Shown here in pieces: positions 44,958 to 56,370 of a DNA stretch of 64,000 nucleotides (position 1 is its first letter; every line of letters begins with the position of its first letter). This DNA is from Delphinus delphis. Its lineage: Eukaryota > Chordata > Mammalia > Artiodactyla > Delphinidae. The DNA lies in assembly GCF_949987515.2 (NCBI RefSeq), contig NC_082699.1, positions 77,875,281 through 77,939,280 on the forward strand, read 5' to 3'. Under the pieces are notes generated by a model, which was not told where the DNA came from, searched no databases, and saw nothing but the letters and a program-made list of their open reading frames with translations. The position numbers and the translations under genes were made by a program.

Positions 44958-45194
44958 AGTAAGTAAAGGTATGGAGGTTGGGGAGACTGTTCACATTTAG
45001 GAAGTAGAGAGTGGGGGTCAGTTTGAGGAGAGTCAAAGGAGAGAGAGCAGGTGAGTGAAGATGCTGGAGATGTAAGGGGGTCATCACAGAGGGGCCTGAT
45101 GCCCTGGGTTGGGGCATGGGGGGAGGGGGGTCAGCTAGGAGCCTGGAGAGGTCAGACGGGGTCATACCAGCCCCAGGGCTTGAGCCCTGACTCA

Positions 45195-45365
45195 GGGGCA
45201 GGCTTCACGCTCATCCGTCACTTGCATCATCTCATCTAACCCTCATGACAGCCTCCTAGGTGGCTGCTCCAGGTTGCAGATGAGGAAAAGCTCAAGGGCC
45301 CACAGCTGGGAAGTGCTGAGCTGAGGTCTGAACCCGCTGAGCCTCCAGGCCAGCGTGCTGTGTCG
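45195..45365 (-). mobile_element. MIR SINE (antisense)
   Basis: It reads catctcatctaaccctcatg, ...ggttgcagatgaggaaaag..., ...cccacagctgggaagtgctg... and ...ggtctgaacccgctgagcc. Confidence 0.75.
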
Positions 45366-45929
45366 CACAACTGCCCGGACAAGGTAAGGTTTTCACGTTT
45401 GACTTGTGGACCTGTGTCCTTTCACAACCTTTGCTTCTTCTTGGTTCACAGACCTGGAGATGTGGCTGGAGACGGTGACCTCTTTTAGTTCATATCTCAT
45501 GACCTGGTTTCCGCTCCTTTGGAGGTGTCCCATGTGGGCGGATTATTTTTAAACCTTCTGCTTTGGGGGCGTTGGTTTGTCTCGCTGGCTGAATTTTGAA
45601 GGGGATTCAACAAACTGAGCAATGGCTCTGCTGCTTGGCAGTGAGGGAGCTGGCCTGGCTGGGCCCCCTACACACACTGGCTCGTTTAAGTCTCCCAGAG
45701 CCTCACAAGTTCAGAGAAACAGCCCCACGGAGCTCCTGGTACCAAGCGGCAAAGCAGGCTATGCACCAGGGTCTGCTTGATGCCCAAGTTCGTGCTCATG
45801 GGTCCTCATCCCTACAGATGGTTCGTGACCAGCTGAGACCAGCCGGCCAGAGGACTGTCCCCCTCCCCTCCTGTGAATATCCAGGGAGAGCTGCTCTGTC
45901 TGTGAAGCCTTCCAGGTGCCTGGGCTTCG
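45366..45929. other. Gene-free stretch
   Basis: No exon or confident repeat was identified. Confidence 0.4.
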
Positions 45930-46558
45930 CTATGGAAAACAGTATGCGAATTCCTCAAAAAAATTAAACATAGAACTACAGATCCCCCTTCTGTGTATAC
46001 ACCCAAAATAATTAAAATCAGGAGCTCAAACAGATATTTGCACACCTGTTCATAGCATCGTTATTCACAATAGCCCAAAGGTGGAAACAACCCAATTGTC
46101 CACGGACCAATGAATGGATAAGCAGAGTTGGTCCATCCATACAAGGGGATATTAGTCAGCCTTAAAAAGGAGAGAAGTTCTGGCAGATGCTACAACATGA
46201 TGAACCTTGAGGACATTACGCTCAGTGAGCTAAGCCAGTCACAAGAGGACAAACGCTGTGTGATTCCACTTATATGAGCGACCTGGAGTGAAGTTCATAG
46301 AGACAGAAGGTAGGAGGGTGGGGCCCGGGGCTGGGGGAGGGGAGGGGGGGGTTAGTGTTTCATGGGGCCAGAGTTTCACTTTGGGAAGATGAAAAAGTTC
46401 TGGAGGTGGATGGTGGTGGTGGCCGCACTGCAGTGTGAATATACTTTTTTAAAATAACAATGTGAATATACTTAATGCCGCTGAACTGGTTACTTAAAAA
46501 TGGTTAAAATAGTAGATTTCATGTTACGTGTATTTTACCCCCATAATAATGAAAAAAG
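45930..46558 (+). mobile_element. Old L1, 3' part of ORF2 and 3' end
   Basis: It reads tggaaaacagtatgcgaatt, ttgttcatagcatcgttattcac-type sequence, agcccaaaggtggaaacaac, ...ggttaaaatagtagatttca... and an A-rich end. The ORF2 part carries frameshifts and stops. A G-rich run (46319-46350) interrupts the 3' UTR region. Confidence 0.85.
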
Positions 46559-46905
46559 ATACTTGGGTTTCAAAAGCTCATCTTATGCTGACTTTTCCTG
46601 AGGCCAGCCACTGTGAAACCAGCCATCCCCACCAGCAGTGTGAGAGTCTCCCAAGGGCCGACACCTGCAGCTGTTATTTGGAGCCCTGACATACGGCCAG
46701 TGACCGAGAGGTGAAGGGGGACAAATGCCCTGCCCCCTAGCCTTGCGGGTGGGGAGGCTGTAACTTACCCCCAGGGTTAGGAGGTATCACTCACCCTCTA
46801 GAGTCCCCTGCAGGACCAGGCTTGGGCCCTCCTGTGACCTCACCTGAGAGCACTCTGCCACCCAGGGAGCCCTGGTGGGGACAGGAGCTAAGACCACTCG
46901 GCCCA
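46559..46905. other. Gene-free stretch
   Basis: No exon was identified. A half CTCF-like tgccccctag core at 46730-46739 is weak and is not called. Confidence 0.35.
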
Positions 46906-46909
46906 GCTG

Positions 46910-47140
46910 GCTCCACTTACATGACTGCATGGCGTTCCGTTGTTTCCGCTGTGCTATTCCGACTCTGCTTGTTGATTCAATGATAACCTCGTACGTATCA
47001 CCTAGCCCATGTGCCTATGGACACATTTACGAGAAATTCCTAGAAGTGGGATGGCAGGGTCAAAGGGTGCGTGCATTGGTGACTGTGAAAGCTGCTGCCG
47101 TCTTACCCTCCATAGAGGCTCGGAGGTTAACGCCCCAGAG
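46910..47140 (+). mobile_element. LINE-derived fragment
   Basis: The string gataacctcgtacgtatcac, then gagaaattcctagaagtggg, atggcagggtcaaagggtgc and accctccatagaggctcgg, matches the '...aaattcctagaagtggaattgctgggtcaaaggg...' LINE segment. Confidence 0.7.
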
Positions 47141-47199
47141 CGGTTTGAGAAGACGAACAGGAGCTCAGGCGGGGACCCAGCCCGGCCCCTTCTCCCCAC

Positions 47200-47217
47200 T
47201 GCCGCCAGGGGGCGCAC
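47200..47217 (+). promoter_or_regulatory. Strong CTCF-type motif (plus orientation)
   Basis: The string tgccgccagggggcgcac matches the CTCF core (CC[AG]C[CT]AGGGGGCGC) at nearly every informative position. It lies just outside a LINE fragment, in CpG-containing unique sequence. With the motif at 43.68 kb it makes an outward-facing pair 3.5 kb apart. Confidence 0.65.
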
Positions 47218-47744
47218 ATTCCCCCTGTAGGAAGGGCAGCGTTGGGAAGGGGAGGCCGGAGCCTGGCTTCTCAGAGCTGGAGAGAGATACTTCGTTTTCA
47301 CTTGGGGGAACTGGGGTACGGGGAGGAGAAGGGACTTTCCGTTGGTCCTGTTCACCTGCACTGTCCTCCCTCGGGATGTGAGGTCTCAGGACACTGTGCC
47401 CAGTCCAAGCGCTGTCCCTATCAGAAGAGTGAGCCCCCTCCAGGGCCCTGGGAAGTGGGCCCTGCTGTGCTCACTTTCGGCGGGTGCAGTGCTCACTGCT
47501 AAGTGACAGAGCTGAGGCCCGGCCCCGGGCTGCGGGGTCAAGACCTGTTCTTGGGATACTCCTGTCCTCCTGCTCTTAGGGCCAACTTCAGTGATGGCCC
47601 TTTTCAGGTGCCAGCTGCTGCAGGGGCTGATCTTGCAGCCAAAAAACAAGCACCAGCAAAGTCTTGCTTAACTCTGTGAGCAGCGGGGCAGGAAAAAGGG
47701 AAGAAAACGAGGCCGCCCACAGGGTGAGTGCCAAGTCTGGGGAG
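47218..47744. other. Gene-free stretch
   Basis: No exon or confident repeat was identified. Confidence 0.4.
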
Positions 47745-47850
47745 GACAGCCATCATTTTTCATAATAGCTGGAGGTCTGTGCCTTCACACCATTTTACAG
47801 ATGAGCAAACCGAGGCTCCTGGAGGTGAAATGAGCTGCCCTGGACCCCCG
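47745..47850 (-). mobile_element. MIR fragment (antisense)
   Basis: The string cacaccattttacagatgag, then caaaccgaggctcctggagg, is antisense MIR core. Confidence 0.65.
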
Positions 47851-48164
47851 GAATCCCTTGCACCCCCACAGCCCAACACCACCCTGACCAGCTGCATTAC
47901 CACCCCGTCTTCCTTCCTGAGTTGAACTGATTGCCCAGCAATGTGATAACCAGAGTGGAAATCAGAGAGAGAGAGAGACGAAAAGCCCCACCCCAGCCCC
48001 ACTTCCGCTTGGTTCTTTCCGGGCCCTGTCCACATCTTGGCCACGTGTGGAGGTTACATTAGTCATTGTGACCTTAGGGGAGATGCAGTGCTGCCTTCAG
48101 CCAAAAGTCCCTTCATTTCCCTGTGGCCACACCAGCTGTGCAGGTTTTGCAATAACTGCAGTTT

Positions 48165-48400
48165 TTTCTCACATTAGAAATTCTATATAATTATTGAAGA
48201 CATTTTTTAATATTAAGCAAAAATAAAATCACCTATAATCCCACTGCCACTCAGTGATATAAATACTTAGTTCATTTATTTATTCATTCGGCATGTATTT
48301 AGTGAGGGCCTACTGTGTGCCAGGCATTGTCGGGTCCGGAGGGGGATGACAACGGACAAAACAAATGTGCATTTACAGAGAGGGGCTCTGGCATGAATTC
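48165..48400. mobile_element. LINE-derived AT-rich fragment plus ancient repeat
   Basis: The segment attgaagacattttttaata...cctataatcccactgccact is LINE-like. It is followed by attcggcatgtatttagtga and ggcctactgtgtgccaggca, the ancient repeat type also at 13.99 kb. The boundary between them is near 48.27 kb. Confidence 0.5.
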
Positions 48401-49554
48401 ATCCCACCTGACAGTATGTCACGGTGTGGTTGCCTGAACTGGGGTATCTCAAAGTAGCACGCTCCCAGGCACCTCCCTCGTGGGTGTCATTTAGACAAGG
48501 GTAGGGAGGGGGTCCCACATGGCAGATTTCTCTGCCAAGTCCATTTAGGTGCAACCCCACATCTGACCCGGAGCTGAGGCCCAGCTGCCAGGGTGAGTCT
48601 GTGGTGTGTAGGCTCTGGTCCCCCACTCTGGGGCCCTCCCAACTTTGCCCATCCAAGGACACCTTCTTCTGCGGCCGGGCACCTCATCTTTGCACACAGT
48701 GGGCTGCTGGGCACACAGCAGTGCAGCCCCCTGCCCGGGCCTGCAGAGAGGGTGAGGGGCTGCCCAAGGCTCCTCTGCAGATATCAGAGGGCAGGAGGGA
48801 GGGGGTCAAAGGCCTTCGCCCAGGCTGCTTGAAAGGCGGCCAGGAAGGGGATGTGCGGTTATGATTATGATGGGGGAGGGGGAGGGACAGACGCAGCCCC
48901 AATCCCACGCAACTTTCCAAGGGAGGCATTCTGGTACTTCGCTTCACAGAGGCAGACGTGGAGCTGGGATCCCACCGTGTCCCGGCCACACGGTCTCCTC
49001 CCTCTGGGCTCAGGGTGCACCACTCAGGAGAATGAATGAATGCATGAATGAATGAGCAGGCCCTCGGTGGGCTCACCTCCTGTGCCGCAGCAGGAAGACG
49101 ACTGGCTGCCAGGTCCACGTGCCCCAGTTTGGGAGGGGTGGCCGCTGGGCCGGAAGCCTGTTCTCTGCAACCCTGGTCACGTTACTCTACTTCCTCATCT
49201 GCCATGGCTGCCGGCTGAGGTTTCCTGGGTTCTCGGGGTGATTGAGTGAGACGGCCCTAAGGCCCTGAGCACAGTGCCTGACGATCGGCAGGTGCCCCAC
49301 GAGTGCCTGTCCGCCCCAGTCCCCACTGTAGGGGGCCGTCCACGCAGCCCCTCCAGCCCGAGGCTGGTGGAGAGCTTGTGAGATGCCTTCACCAGGCGTG
49401 GCGGAGCTCGGAAAGATGAAGGAGGTGCCGGGCCTGCCTCAAGGGCCCGGGAGAGACGCCAAGCACGAGCAGGGGCATGTAGTACTGTCCCCTGGAGGGC
49501 CAATGCCAGCCCCAAGACCAAGTTCCTGAAACTGGCAACCTTCCCAACACACCC
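48401..49554. other. Gene-free stretch
   Basis: No exon is recognised. A gaatgaatgcatgaatgaat run lies near 49.03 kb and a weak MIR-like segment at about 49.17-49.30 kb. Confidence 0.35.
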
Positions 49555-49806
49555 ATGGACACACATGCACACACACACACGCGCACAGGTATACACACAC
49601 AGACATACATACATGCACACACGCAGGCAGCCAGACGTCTGCACATATACGGGACATACCTGCACACACAGACACACACACACGCACAGATGTGCCTACA
49701 TGCAGACACATGTGTGTACACAGGTGCACATACAAGCAGGCATGTATGTACACAGAGGCACATACATGTACACACAGACACCCGTATGCACACACATACT
49801 TCTGTG
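49555..49806. repeat. Complex CA/CATA-rich repeat
   Basis: About 250 bp of alternating purine-pyrimidine sequence (cacacatgcac, catacatacatg, gtgcacatac). It contains few pure CA runs but keeps the alternating pattern almost throughout. The Cys/Val-rich and His/Thr-rich frames of 80-160 codons here are artefacts. Confidence 0.9.
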
Positions 49807-49944
49807 CACATAGGAACACTCCTCTCTTCTGCTTGACTTTTTTGCTCTGCATGTATCACAATCTAACACACTGTTTATTTCACGTATTTATCGTGGACTC
49901 TGGGTCCTCTCTTTCCAGGTTCATAGGGTGGCTTGGCCACCATC

Positions 49945-50242
49945 TCGGTCAGCTCGGGCAGCTGTAACAGAATGCCACAGACCGGGCGGCTTCAACAACA
50001 TTGATTTCGCCTGGTCCCGGAGGCTGGCGGTCCGAGGTCAGTGCCCGCGTGGCCAGGTTTGCCGAGGCCCTCTTCCTAGCTTGCAGAGTCATTGTTCTGT
50101 CCTCACAGGCCAGGCCAGCTCCGCTTCCTCTTCCATGGTGGAGGCTCTGCCTTCCTGACTTGCGACCTCCCCGAAGTCCCACGTCCTAATACCATTCCAT
50201 GGGGGCTAGGGTTTCGGCATGGACTTTAGGGGGACACAGCAG
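49945..50242 (-). mobile_element. MLT1-type LTR (antisense)
   Basis: It reads agctgtaacagaatgccaca, ...gaccgggcggcttcaacaac..., ...tgttctgtcctcacaggcc... and ...ggactttagggggacacagc. The middle part (the gtgaccttatttgg region) is missing. Confidence 0.78.
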
Positions 50243-50254
50243 GCAGGCCATAAG

Positions 50255-50365
50255 AGCCGTGCACCAGCTGCGTGACCCGGGGCAGCTACCACACTTCCGC
50301 CCCTCATCTCCCCAGCTGTCAAATGGAGACACTAATGCGTCCACAGTACGGTGCTGGGACAATGA
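50255..50365 (+). mobile_element. MIR fragment
   Basis: The string accagctgcgtgacccgggg, then cccctcatctccccagctgt and caaatggagacac, is a diverged sense MIR core. Confidence 0.65.
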
Positions 50366-50394
50366 CAAGACTTACTACAAACATCCCACCTGTT

Positions 50395-50545
50395 AGCGTT
50401 AATACCGACTCTCCCTCTCCCGTTGTCTGTCTCCCCCATTAGGGCAGAGGCCCTCCTCCGCCGCTCTCCGATGCCACCTCGCCCAGGCAGTGTCCCCAAA
50501 TAGCTGATGCACTAGCAGAATTTGCTGAATGAATGAGGCACCCCT
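50395..50545 (+). mobile_element. L2 LINE 3' end
   Basis: The string ctgtctcccccattagggca ends in ctgatgcactagcagaattt and gctgaatgaatga, the L2 3' terminal order. Confidence 0.65.
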
Positions 50546-53135
50546 GGCAGCCTGCCTGGGCTTGAATTTAGAGTGTGAGGGGCCCAGGTAGCCTCAGGTC
50601 CCCTCCCATCCAGCAGGAAAAATCAAACCTGGCTCAGGCTGGAGTGTAAACAGCAGGGACCCAGGGCCATGCCAGGCCTTAGGGAACCCGTTTGAGAGGT
50701 TCTTCCTCTTCCGGGTCCATGCGGAGGACCTCTCCGGAAAACTCTGGAAAGCTGAGCCCTGCAGCCCGCAGCCTCAATTCCACACCTGCCCCAGCTCCCT
50801 CCCTGGTAGCGGCAGGCACCTTGTCTTGGCCTCAGAGCCCCTGTGGCCTGTCCAGACCATACTGCCACATCTGGACCATCGAGGAGGCGGGGCTGTGTGT
50901 GGGGCACTCAGTGGACACGTGGCGGAAGCTGGGCTCCCGGATCAGAGAATCGCCGGGTCGGACTCCAGTGCCTCCACATTCTTGCTGGGTGATCCAGGCG
51001 AGTCGCTGGGCTTCTTGATCGTCGGATAGAGTAAGCCCACCCTTCTGTTTACGTTAGTGGGTTTTCCAGTTTTGCCAACATTTCCTGGAGGCTGCTCCAC
51101 ACTGCATGCCGCGTGTGGCTCTAGGGCTGAACACTGCCCGGGTGGTTCCTGACTGTCGGGCTTTTCTCAGTCCCTCTGGGGCCACTGCTCTGTCCTAGGC
51201 TCTGTCCCAGGTCCAGGCTGTGGGGTCTGCCTGGAGCTGGGCGTCTCATCTGTCCGGGCTGACATCTGCAGAGATGTCCCCATTCTGGTCATGCCTGGGC
51301 ATCGATCCACGTGCGGAATGGCCGTGTGCTCTGTGTTTGACATCAAGGCCCCTGTGGGCCTGCCCCCTGCTGTGCCACTCCTGGGCCCACAGGGACCCCT
51401 GCTCTGTCATACCCAGATGCAGAGCTGCCTCAGGCTTGGAGTGCAGGTGCAGTGCCCCCATCTGCCCTAGTTTCCTCTGGAGTTTCTGGGGCGCTGTCAC
51501 TGGGGACCCAGCTGGGGGTGGGGCAGGGCAGGACTGGCCTTCCCTCCACTGGAGCATCGCTGTGGAGTGGGCTTGGAGTGTGGTGGGCAGACACGTCACC
51601 CACGTATCCCTGCCGAGCCTGGAGGTGAGAAGCAGCCCTAATTCTTCTCTTCCACTCCCTGTGAGTCGCTCTGTCATCCCTGCCCCTGGCCAGGAGCTTT
51701 GAACACTCACCCCAGCTGTGGCCAGATCCGGGAAGGACTGTGGGTGGCAGGAAGTCTGGGGAAACCCACAGTGGTTAATATCTCAAGAATATCAGCCCAT
51801 TCACAACACTGACTCTGACATGGCCAGAGAGACAAAGATGACGAGAGATGGCTCGGGCACTGTTCTCGAGGGTCCGAATGCCCCACCAAGGGGCCAGTCC
51901 CATTCCTTTTGGGGGTAGGGAGCCCCTGGAGCGCTGTGGCCACCACCTGGGTATTGGATGGGGTGGGGTGATTTGGCGGTCCAGGGAGAAAGGGTGCAGA
52001 CCCTAACTTGGGCAGTACCTGGCTGATGAGGTGTCTGGGCGCAGATTCAGCAGGTGAGCGGGGGCCGAGGCCTGGGCTATGGAATCAGGTGCCTCCCCTC
52101 CCCCCCATCCTGGCACAGTCCCTGGCACGTGGTATGCACTTCGTAAGCTAGGGATGCCTGATGGCTCTCTAGGTGCCAGGTGCAGTGCCAGGTGCCCTCA
52201 CAGCCCATGAAGTCATCTCAGGAGGCACATGCCACCTGGCCACATGCCAGCTGAGGGCCCTTGGCAAGTTGCTCCACCTTGGAGCCTGTCATGTGGTTTG
52301 ATCACCCCGGCCTCGAAGGGTTACCAGGAGGAATAAATGGAAGGGGCCTCTGAACATGGCGGATAACTAGCTAGCAAAAGCAAAGAAGAACAGCGTTTAT
52401 GACAAGACTTGGCTAAACACTGCCCCGTGAACCCCAAAGTACAAGTAGGTAGGGATAATTCTAGGGTTTTCAGGTTCTACCCAGGAAAGGGGGCTCTGGT
52501 CCCTCTGACCTCAGTTTACCTAAATCTATCTGGAGTTTCATCACCCACCCCACTTTCAGGGTGGGACTCAGCCTGGGGCACGAGTAGGCCAGGCCTTTCC
52601 AAAGGGCCCCAGACTTGCATGTCAGGCATCTGCATCTATACGGGAGGAAAAAGGACACAGCTGGGCAACTGATGGACCTGAGAGCAGGTGAGCCCCAAAC
52701 GGCCACACGAATTCACCGGCAGCACATGCAGCCATCTGAGGACGCCAGCTGGAACCGCCAGGGGTCTCACCCACCCAAAAGCAGGTGAGTGCAAAGGGCT
52801 GCAGGGAGGTGTGAGGGCTCGGCCGCCTCGAACCTTCACAATGACCAGGGCACCCTCCAGCTCAGGGTCCACACTGGTAAGAAGCTGCTGGCACAAAATC
52901 GAGCAGGATGGGACAACAGAGACAAGAAAGAGAAGGTCCAGAGAAAGGCGAGGGCGGGGAGTAAAGCTCAGAAAGTGAGGGGCCACAAGACACGTGATGT
53001 GTCTTGGAGGAGCCAGGCTGAAGAGGGAGCTTGAGAATTAGCAAAGCTGTCCTGGGCCACAAAGCTTACAAACTTAGAAACCACCTAGTATCACACAAAC
53101 ACGAGCGAGATAAAAGCACTGAGATAAATCCCATA
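50546..53135. other. Gene-free stretch
   Basis: About 2.6 kb with no recognised exon, RNA gene or well-defined repeat. A weak MIR-like segment lies at 52.25-52.35 kb. The 51.2-51.7 kb frames on both strands overlap and lack domain features. Confidence 0.4.
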
Positions 53136-53144
53136 CAGAGTTAT

Positions 53145-53504
53145 ATTTTTTAATTTTTAAAAATTTATTTTATTATTATTTTTGGCTGTGTTGGGTCTTC
53201 GTTGCTGTATGTGGGCTTTCTCTAGTTGCGGCGAGCGGGGGCTACTCTTTGTTGCGGTGCGCGGGCTTCTCATTGCGGTGGCTTCTCTTGTTGCGGAGCA
53301 TGGGCTCTAGGTGCGTGGGCTTCAGTAATTGTGGCATGCAGGCTCAGTAGTTGTGGCTCACGGGCTCTAGAGTGCAGGCTTAGTAGTTGTGGCTCACAGG
53401 CTTAGTTGCTCCGTGGCATGTGGGATCTTCCCAGACCAGGGATGGAACCCGTGTCCCCTGCATTGGCAGGCGGATTTTTAACCACTGTGCCACCAGGGAA
53501 GCCC
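53145..53504 (-). mobile_element. CHR-type SINE, long form (antisense)
   Basis: AT-rich tail, ggctgtgttgggtcttcgtt, then a right end of ccactgtgccaccagggaag. The 9-bp TSD cagagttat is present (53136-53144 and 53505-53513). Confidence 0.93.
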
Positions 53505-53614
53505 CAGAGTTATTTTTAAAAAAGAGAATTAAGAGCAGAATAATATCCTTAGTAAACAATGAAAGCATTCCAGAAAGACATAACAGATCAAAGTTGTAAC
53601 GTACTAGGTTTGTA

Positions 53615-54030
53615 GAATCTGAAAATGATACCGTACACTAATGCATATGTAAGGAATTAAGAAAAGCGGTACTGATGAACCTAGTGGCAGGGCAGGAATA
53701 AAGACGTAGATGTAGATAGAGAACGGACTTGAGGGCACAGTGGGGGAAGGGGAAGCTGGGATGAAGTGAGAGAGTAGCGTTAACATATATACACTACCCA
53801 ATGTAAAATGGATGGCTAGTGGGAAGCTGCTGCATAGCACAAGGAGATCAACTCAAAGCTTTGTGATGACCTAGAGGGATGGGATAGGGAGGGTGGGAGG
53901 GAGGCTCAAGAGGGAGGGGATATGGGGATATAGGTATACACATAGTTGATTTGCTTTGTTGTACAGCAGAAACTAACACAACATTGTAAAGAATTTATAC
54001 TCCAATAAAGATGTGAAAAAAATAAAAAGA
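53615..54030 (+). mobile_element. L1 3' UTR (5'-truncated)
   Basis: The string tactgatgaacctagtggca, then aacggacttgagggcacagt, gagggatgggatagggaggg and atactccaataaagatg with an A-rich tail, matches the 3' UTR of the L1 at 32.4-33.3 kb. It is almost entirely UTR, with no ORF2 domain left. Confidence 0.9.
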
Positions 54031-54034
54031 AAAC

Positions 54035-55255
54035 AAGTAACCTCCTAACCAAAATGAACTAAAAGATGTTAAGGAAATAATGGAACAATGGAAATCAGAA
54101 ATGGGAAAAACCAAGACACGAGGAGATAGAATGACAGAACTCAGGGAAGATTTCAAACAAAGGAAAAAATAATTTTCAGAAATAAAGACCACACTAGAAA
54201 GAACCCAGTAGATAAGGCCTTAAGAGAAATAAAAAAGTGAACTGGAGGAACATTTTAAAAATCAAAGAGACACAAAGGCACAGATAAAAAGCGTTCGAGA
54301 AAAAGCTAACCCCTTGCCTATTGAAGGTTGGCAAAGAAGGTCAAACACTTGTATAACATGAGTCCCTGGAGAAGATGGCCATGGCAGAGGAATAGACAGT
54401 TACCACTGTGATTCCAGAAAGCCTTCCTGAACCAGGAAGGTGTGGAGCTACAGGTTCAAAGAGCACACCACGTATTTGAGAATTTCCACCCAGAATAACC
54501 AACACCAAGATATGCTCCAGTAAAATTACCAAGCTTTAAAGAAAAAAGAAAGACTCCTTCTGGAATCTACATAAAGAGAGCGAGAGACTTATGAGAAAAC
54601 GAAAATTTGATTGTCTTCAGACTTTGCAATAGCAATGCTTTCTGCTGGAAGAAAATGGAGAAACCTACGTAATACTCAAGAAAGAAAACGTGAGCTGAAT
54701 ACTGTACACCCAGCAAAACAGACTTTCAAATATAAAAGGCATAGGCAGTTAGCAGCCTGTAAGAAATCAGGGAATATCAGTGCCATGATCTGTGGGTCCT
54801 GAGGATTCTATTAGAGAATGAACTTCAGGCATCAGATGTAGAGCTGAGGCTGGGTGAATAGAGTACGGCACCTAACAGCATCGACTCAGGTGAGATATAA
54901 AAAGTGGAGGAAGGATGGGGAGGGGGAGAACACGTGGAAAATGTCATTGCTTTTCAGCAATCATATTTGTCTTGGTGATATTAGTAAGGTTGTCCAAGAC
55001 TGTAGAGTGTGTGCGTGTGGGATAGAGCAAATGAATAATTGTGAGACATTATAATTTGATTGATTGATTAATTGATTGTGTCCTTACAGCCAGAATTCTA
55101 AATGTGGAAGAAAAGAGATAATGGGTGTATATAGAAGAATTTAGTAGTAGTCCTGAATTTTTCACTGGAAGTATCAATTTGAACTCATGAGGCATTTTAT
55201 ATTTAAAAGAAATATTGGTATATTTCCTAGCTCTATCCATGGAAAAAGCCAAAAA
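54035..55255 (+). mobile_element. HAL1-like (half-LINE) remnant
   Basis: AT-rich sequence with ...tcagactttgcaatagcaat..., ...atactgtacacccagcaaaa..., ...cagactttcaaatataaaag... and ...ttgaactcatgaggcatttt. These match my memory of HAL1/L1 ORF1-region elements. Frames are broken throughout. A short (gatt)n-like run lies at 55057-55079. The boundary with the L1 UTR at 54030 is approximate, and the family call is tentative. Confidence 0.55.
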
Positions 55256-55345
55256 AAAAAAAAATTAACCCAGTAGAAATGAGAATCCCTGGAATCCACA
55301 TTGTGGTCTTGAAATACAGTTTCCTACAAAAATAAACCAGGGCTG

Positions 55346-55921
55346 GGCTTCCCTACTGGCACAGTGGTTAAGAATCCACCTGCCAGGCTTCCCTGGTGGC
55401 GCAGTAGTTGAGAGTCCACCTGCCGATACAGGGGACACGGGTTCGTGCCCAGGTCTGGGAAGAACCCACATGCCGCGGAGCGGCTGGGCCCGTGAGCCAT
55501 GGTTGCTGAGCCTGCGCATCCGGAGCCTGTGCTCCGCAGCGGGAGAGGCCACAGCAGTGAGAGGCCCGTGTACCGCAAAAAAAAAAAAAAAAAAAAGAAT
55601 CCACCTGCCAATGCAGGGACACAGTTTGAGCCCTTGTCCGCGAAGATCCCACATGCCGCGGAGCAACTAAGCCCCTGTGCCACAACTACTGAGTCTAGGG
55701 CTCTAGAGCTGCGAGCCACAACTATTGAGCCCGTGTGCCACAACTACTGAAGCCCGCGCACCTAGAGCCCATGCTCCACAACAAGAGAAGCCACGACAAT
55801 GAGAAGCCCACGCACCGCAACGAAGAGTAGCCCCCTCTCGCCGCAGCTAGAGAAAGCCCATATGGAAAAACAAAGACCCAATGCAGCCAAAAAAAAAAAG
55901 TGAATAAACAAAATAAATTAA
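55346..55921 (+). mobile_element. CHR-type SINE, long form, split by a younger SINE
   Basis: The outer element starts ggcttccctactggcacagt and runs to aagaatccacctgcca at 55385. It is interrupted by the inner SINE and resumes at 55595 with the same 16 bases followed by atgcagggacacag, ending in gcagccaaaaaaaaaagtga. Its B box reads cagtttgagccc, a degraded form. Confidence 0.95.
55386..55594 (+). mobile_element. CHR-type SINE, short form, nested insert
   Basis: Complete short-form sense copy (ggcttccctggtggcgcagt to gtaccgc plus A run). It sits between a perfect 16-bp target duplication aagaatccacctgcca (55370-55385 and 55595-55610) taken from the host SINE. The internal ggttcgtgccc B-box position shows the change common to this subfamily. 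Confidence 0.96.
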
Positions 55922-56370
55922 TTTTTTTAAAATATTTTTTTTAAAAAATAAAGAAACCAGGGCTTTTTGGAGAAACGGCTGGTTCCAGGTCTGGGGCAGG
56001 AAATAAACAAGATGAGCCTGGACCATCTTGACACCCCACACAGAGAAAAATCTGCCAGGGACTAGGGTCCTGTAGAAAGGTCTCTGGATCCAACTTGTAG
56101 GGGTGTCCACTGGCGAAAGATGGGTCAAGTTGAGCCTGGAAAGGACAGTAATTGCAATTGATTAAACCTTTCAAATGTGTCTATATCCATGTGCTCATAG
56201 TGATATTAAACAAAAACCCTGAATGGTCAGCTGTGGAAGATGAAAGGGAGCCAGCTAATTATCCTAAAAACCGGTCCATAAAAGGAAAGACTGAAGTATT
56301 TCAAAAGGGCAAGATTAAACTATATTGTCTAGAGATGGATAAGGGTGATGAAAATATAAAACAAAATCTA

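Noticed and set aside
46730..46742. CTCF site at tgccccctagcc
   Set aside because: Only the AGGGGGCA half matches on the minus strand. The flanking CC-A-C part of the core is wrong.
49195..49859. Cys/Val-rich minus-strand and His/Thr-rich plus-strand frames
   Set aside because: They translate the CA/TG-rich repeat and lack any independent coding sign.
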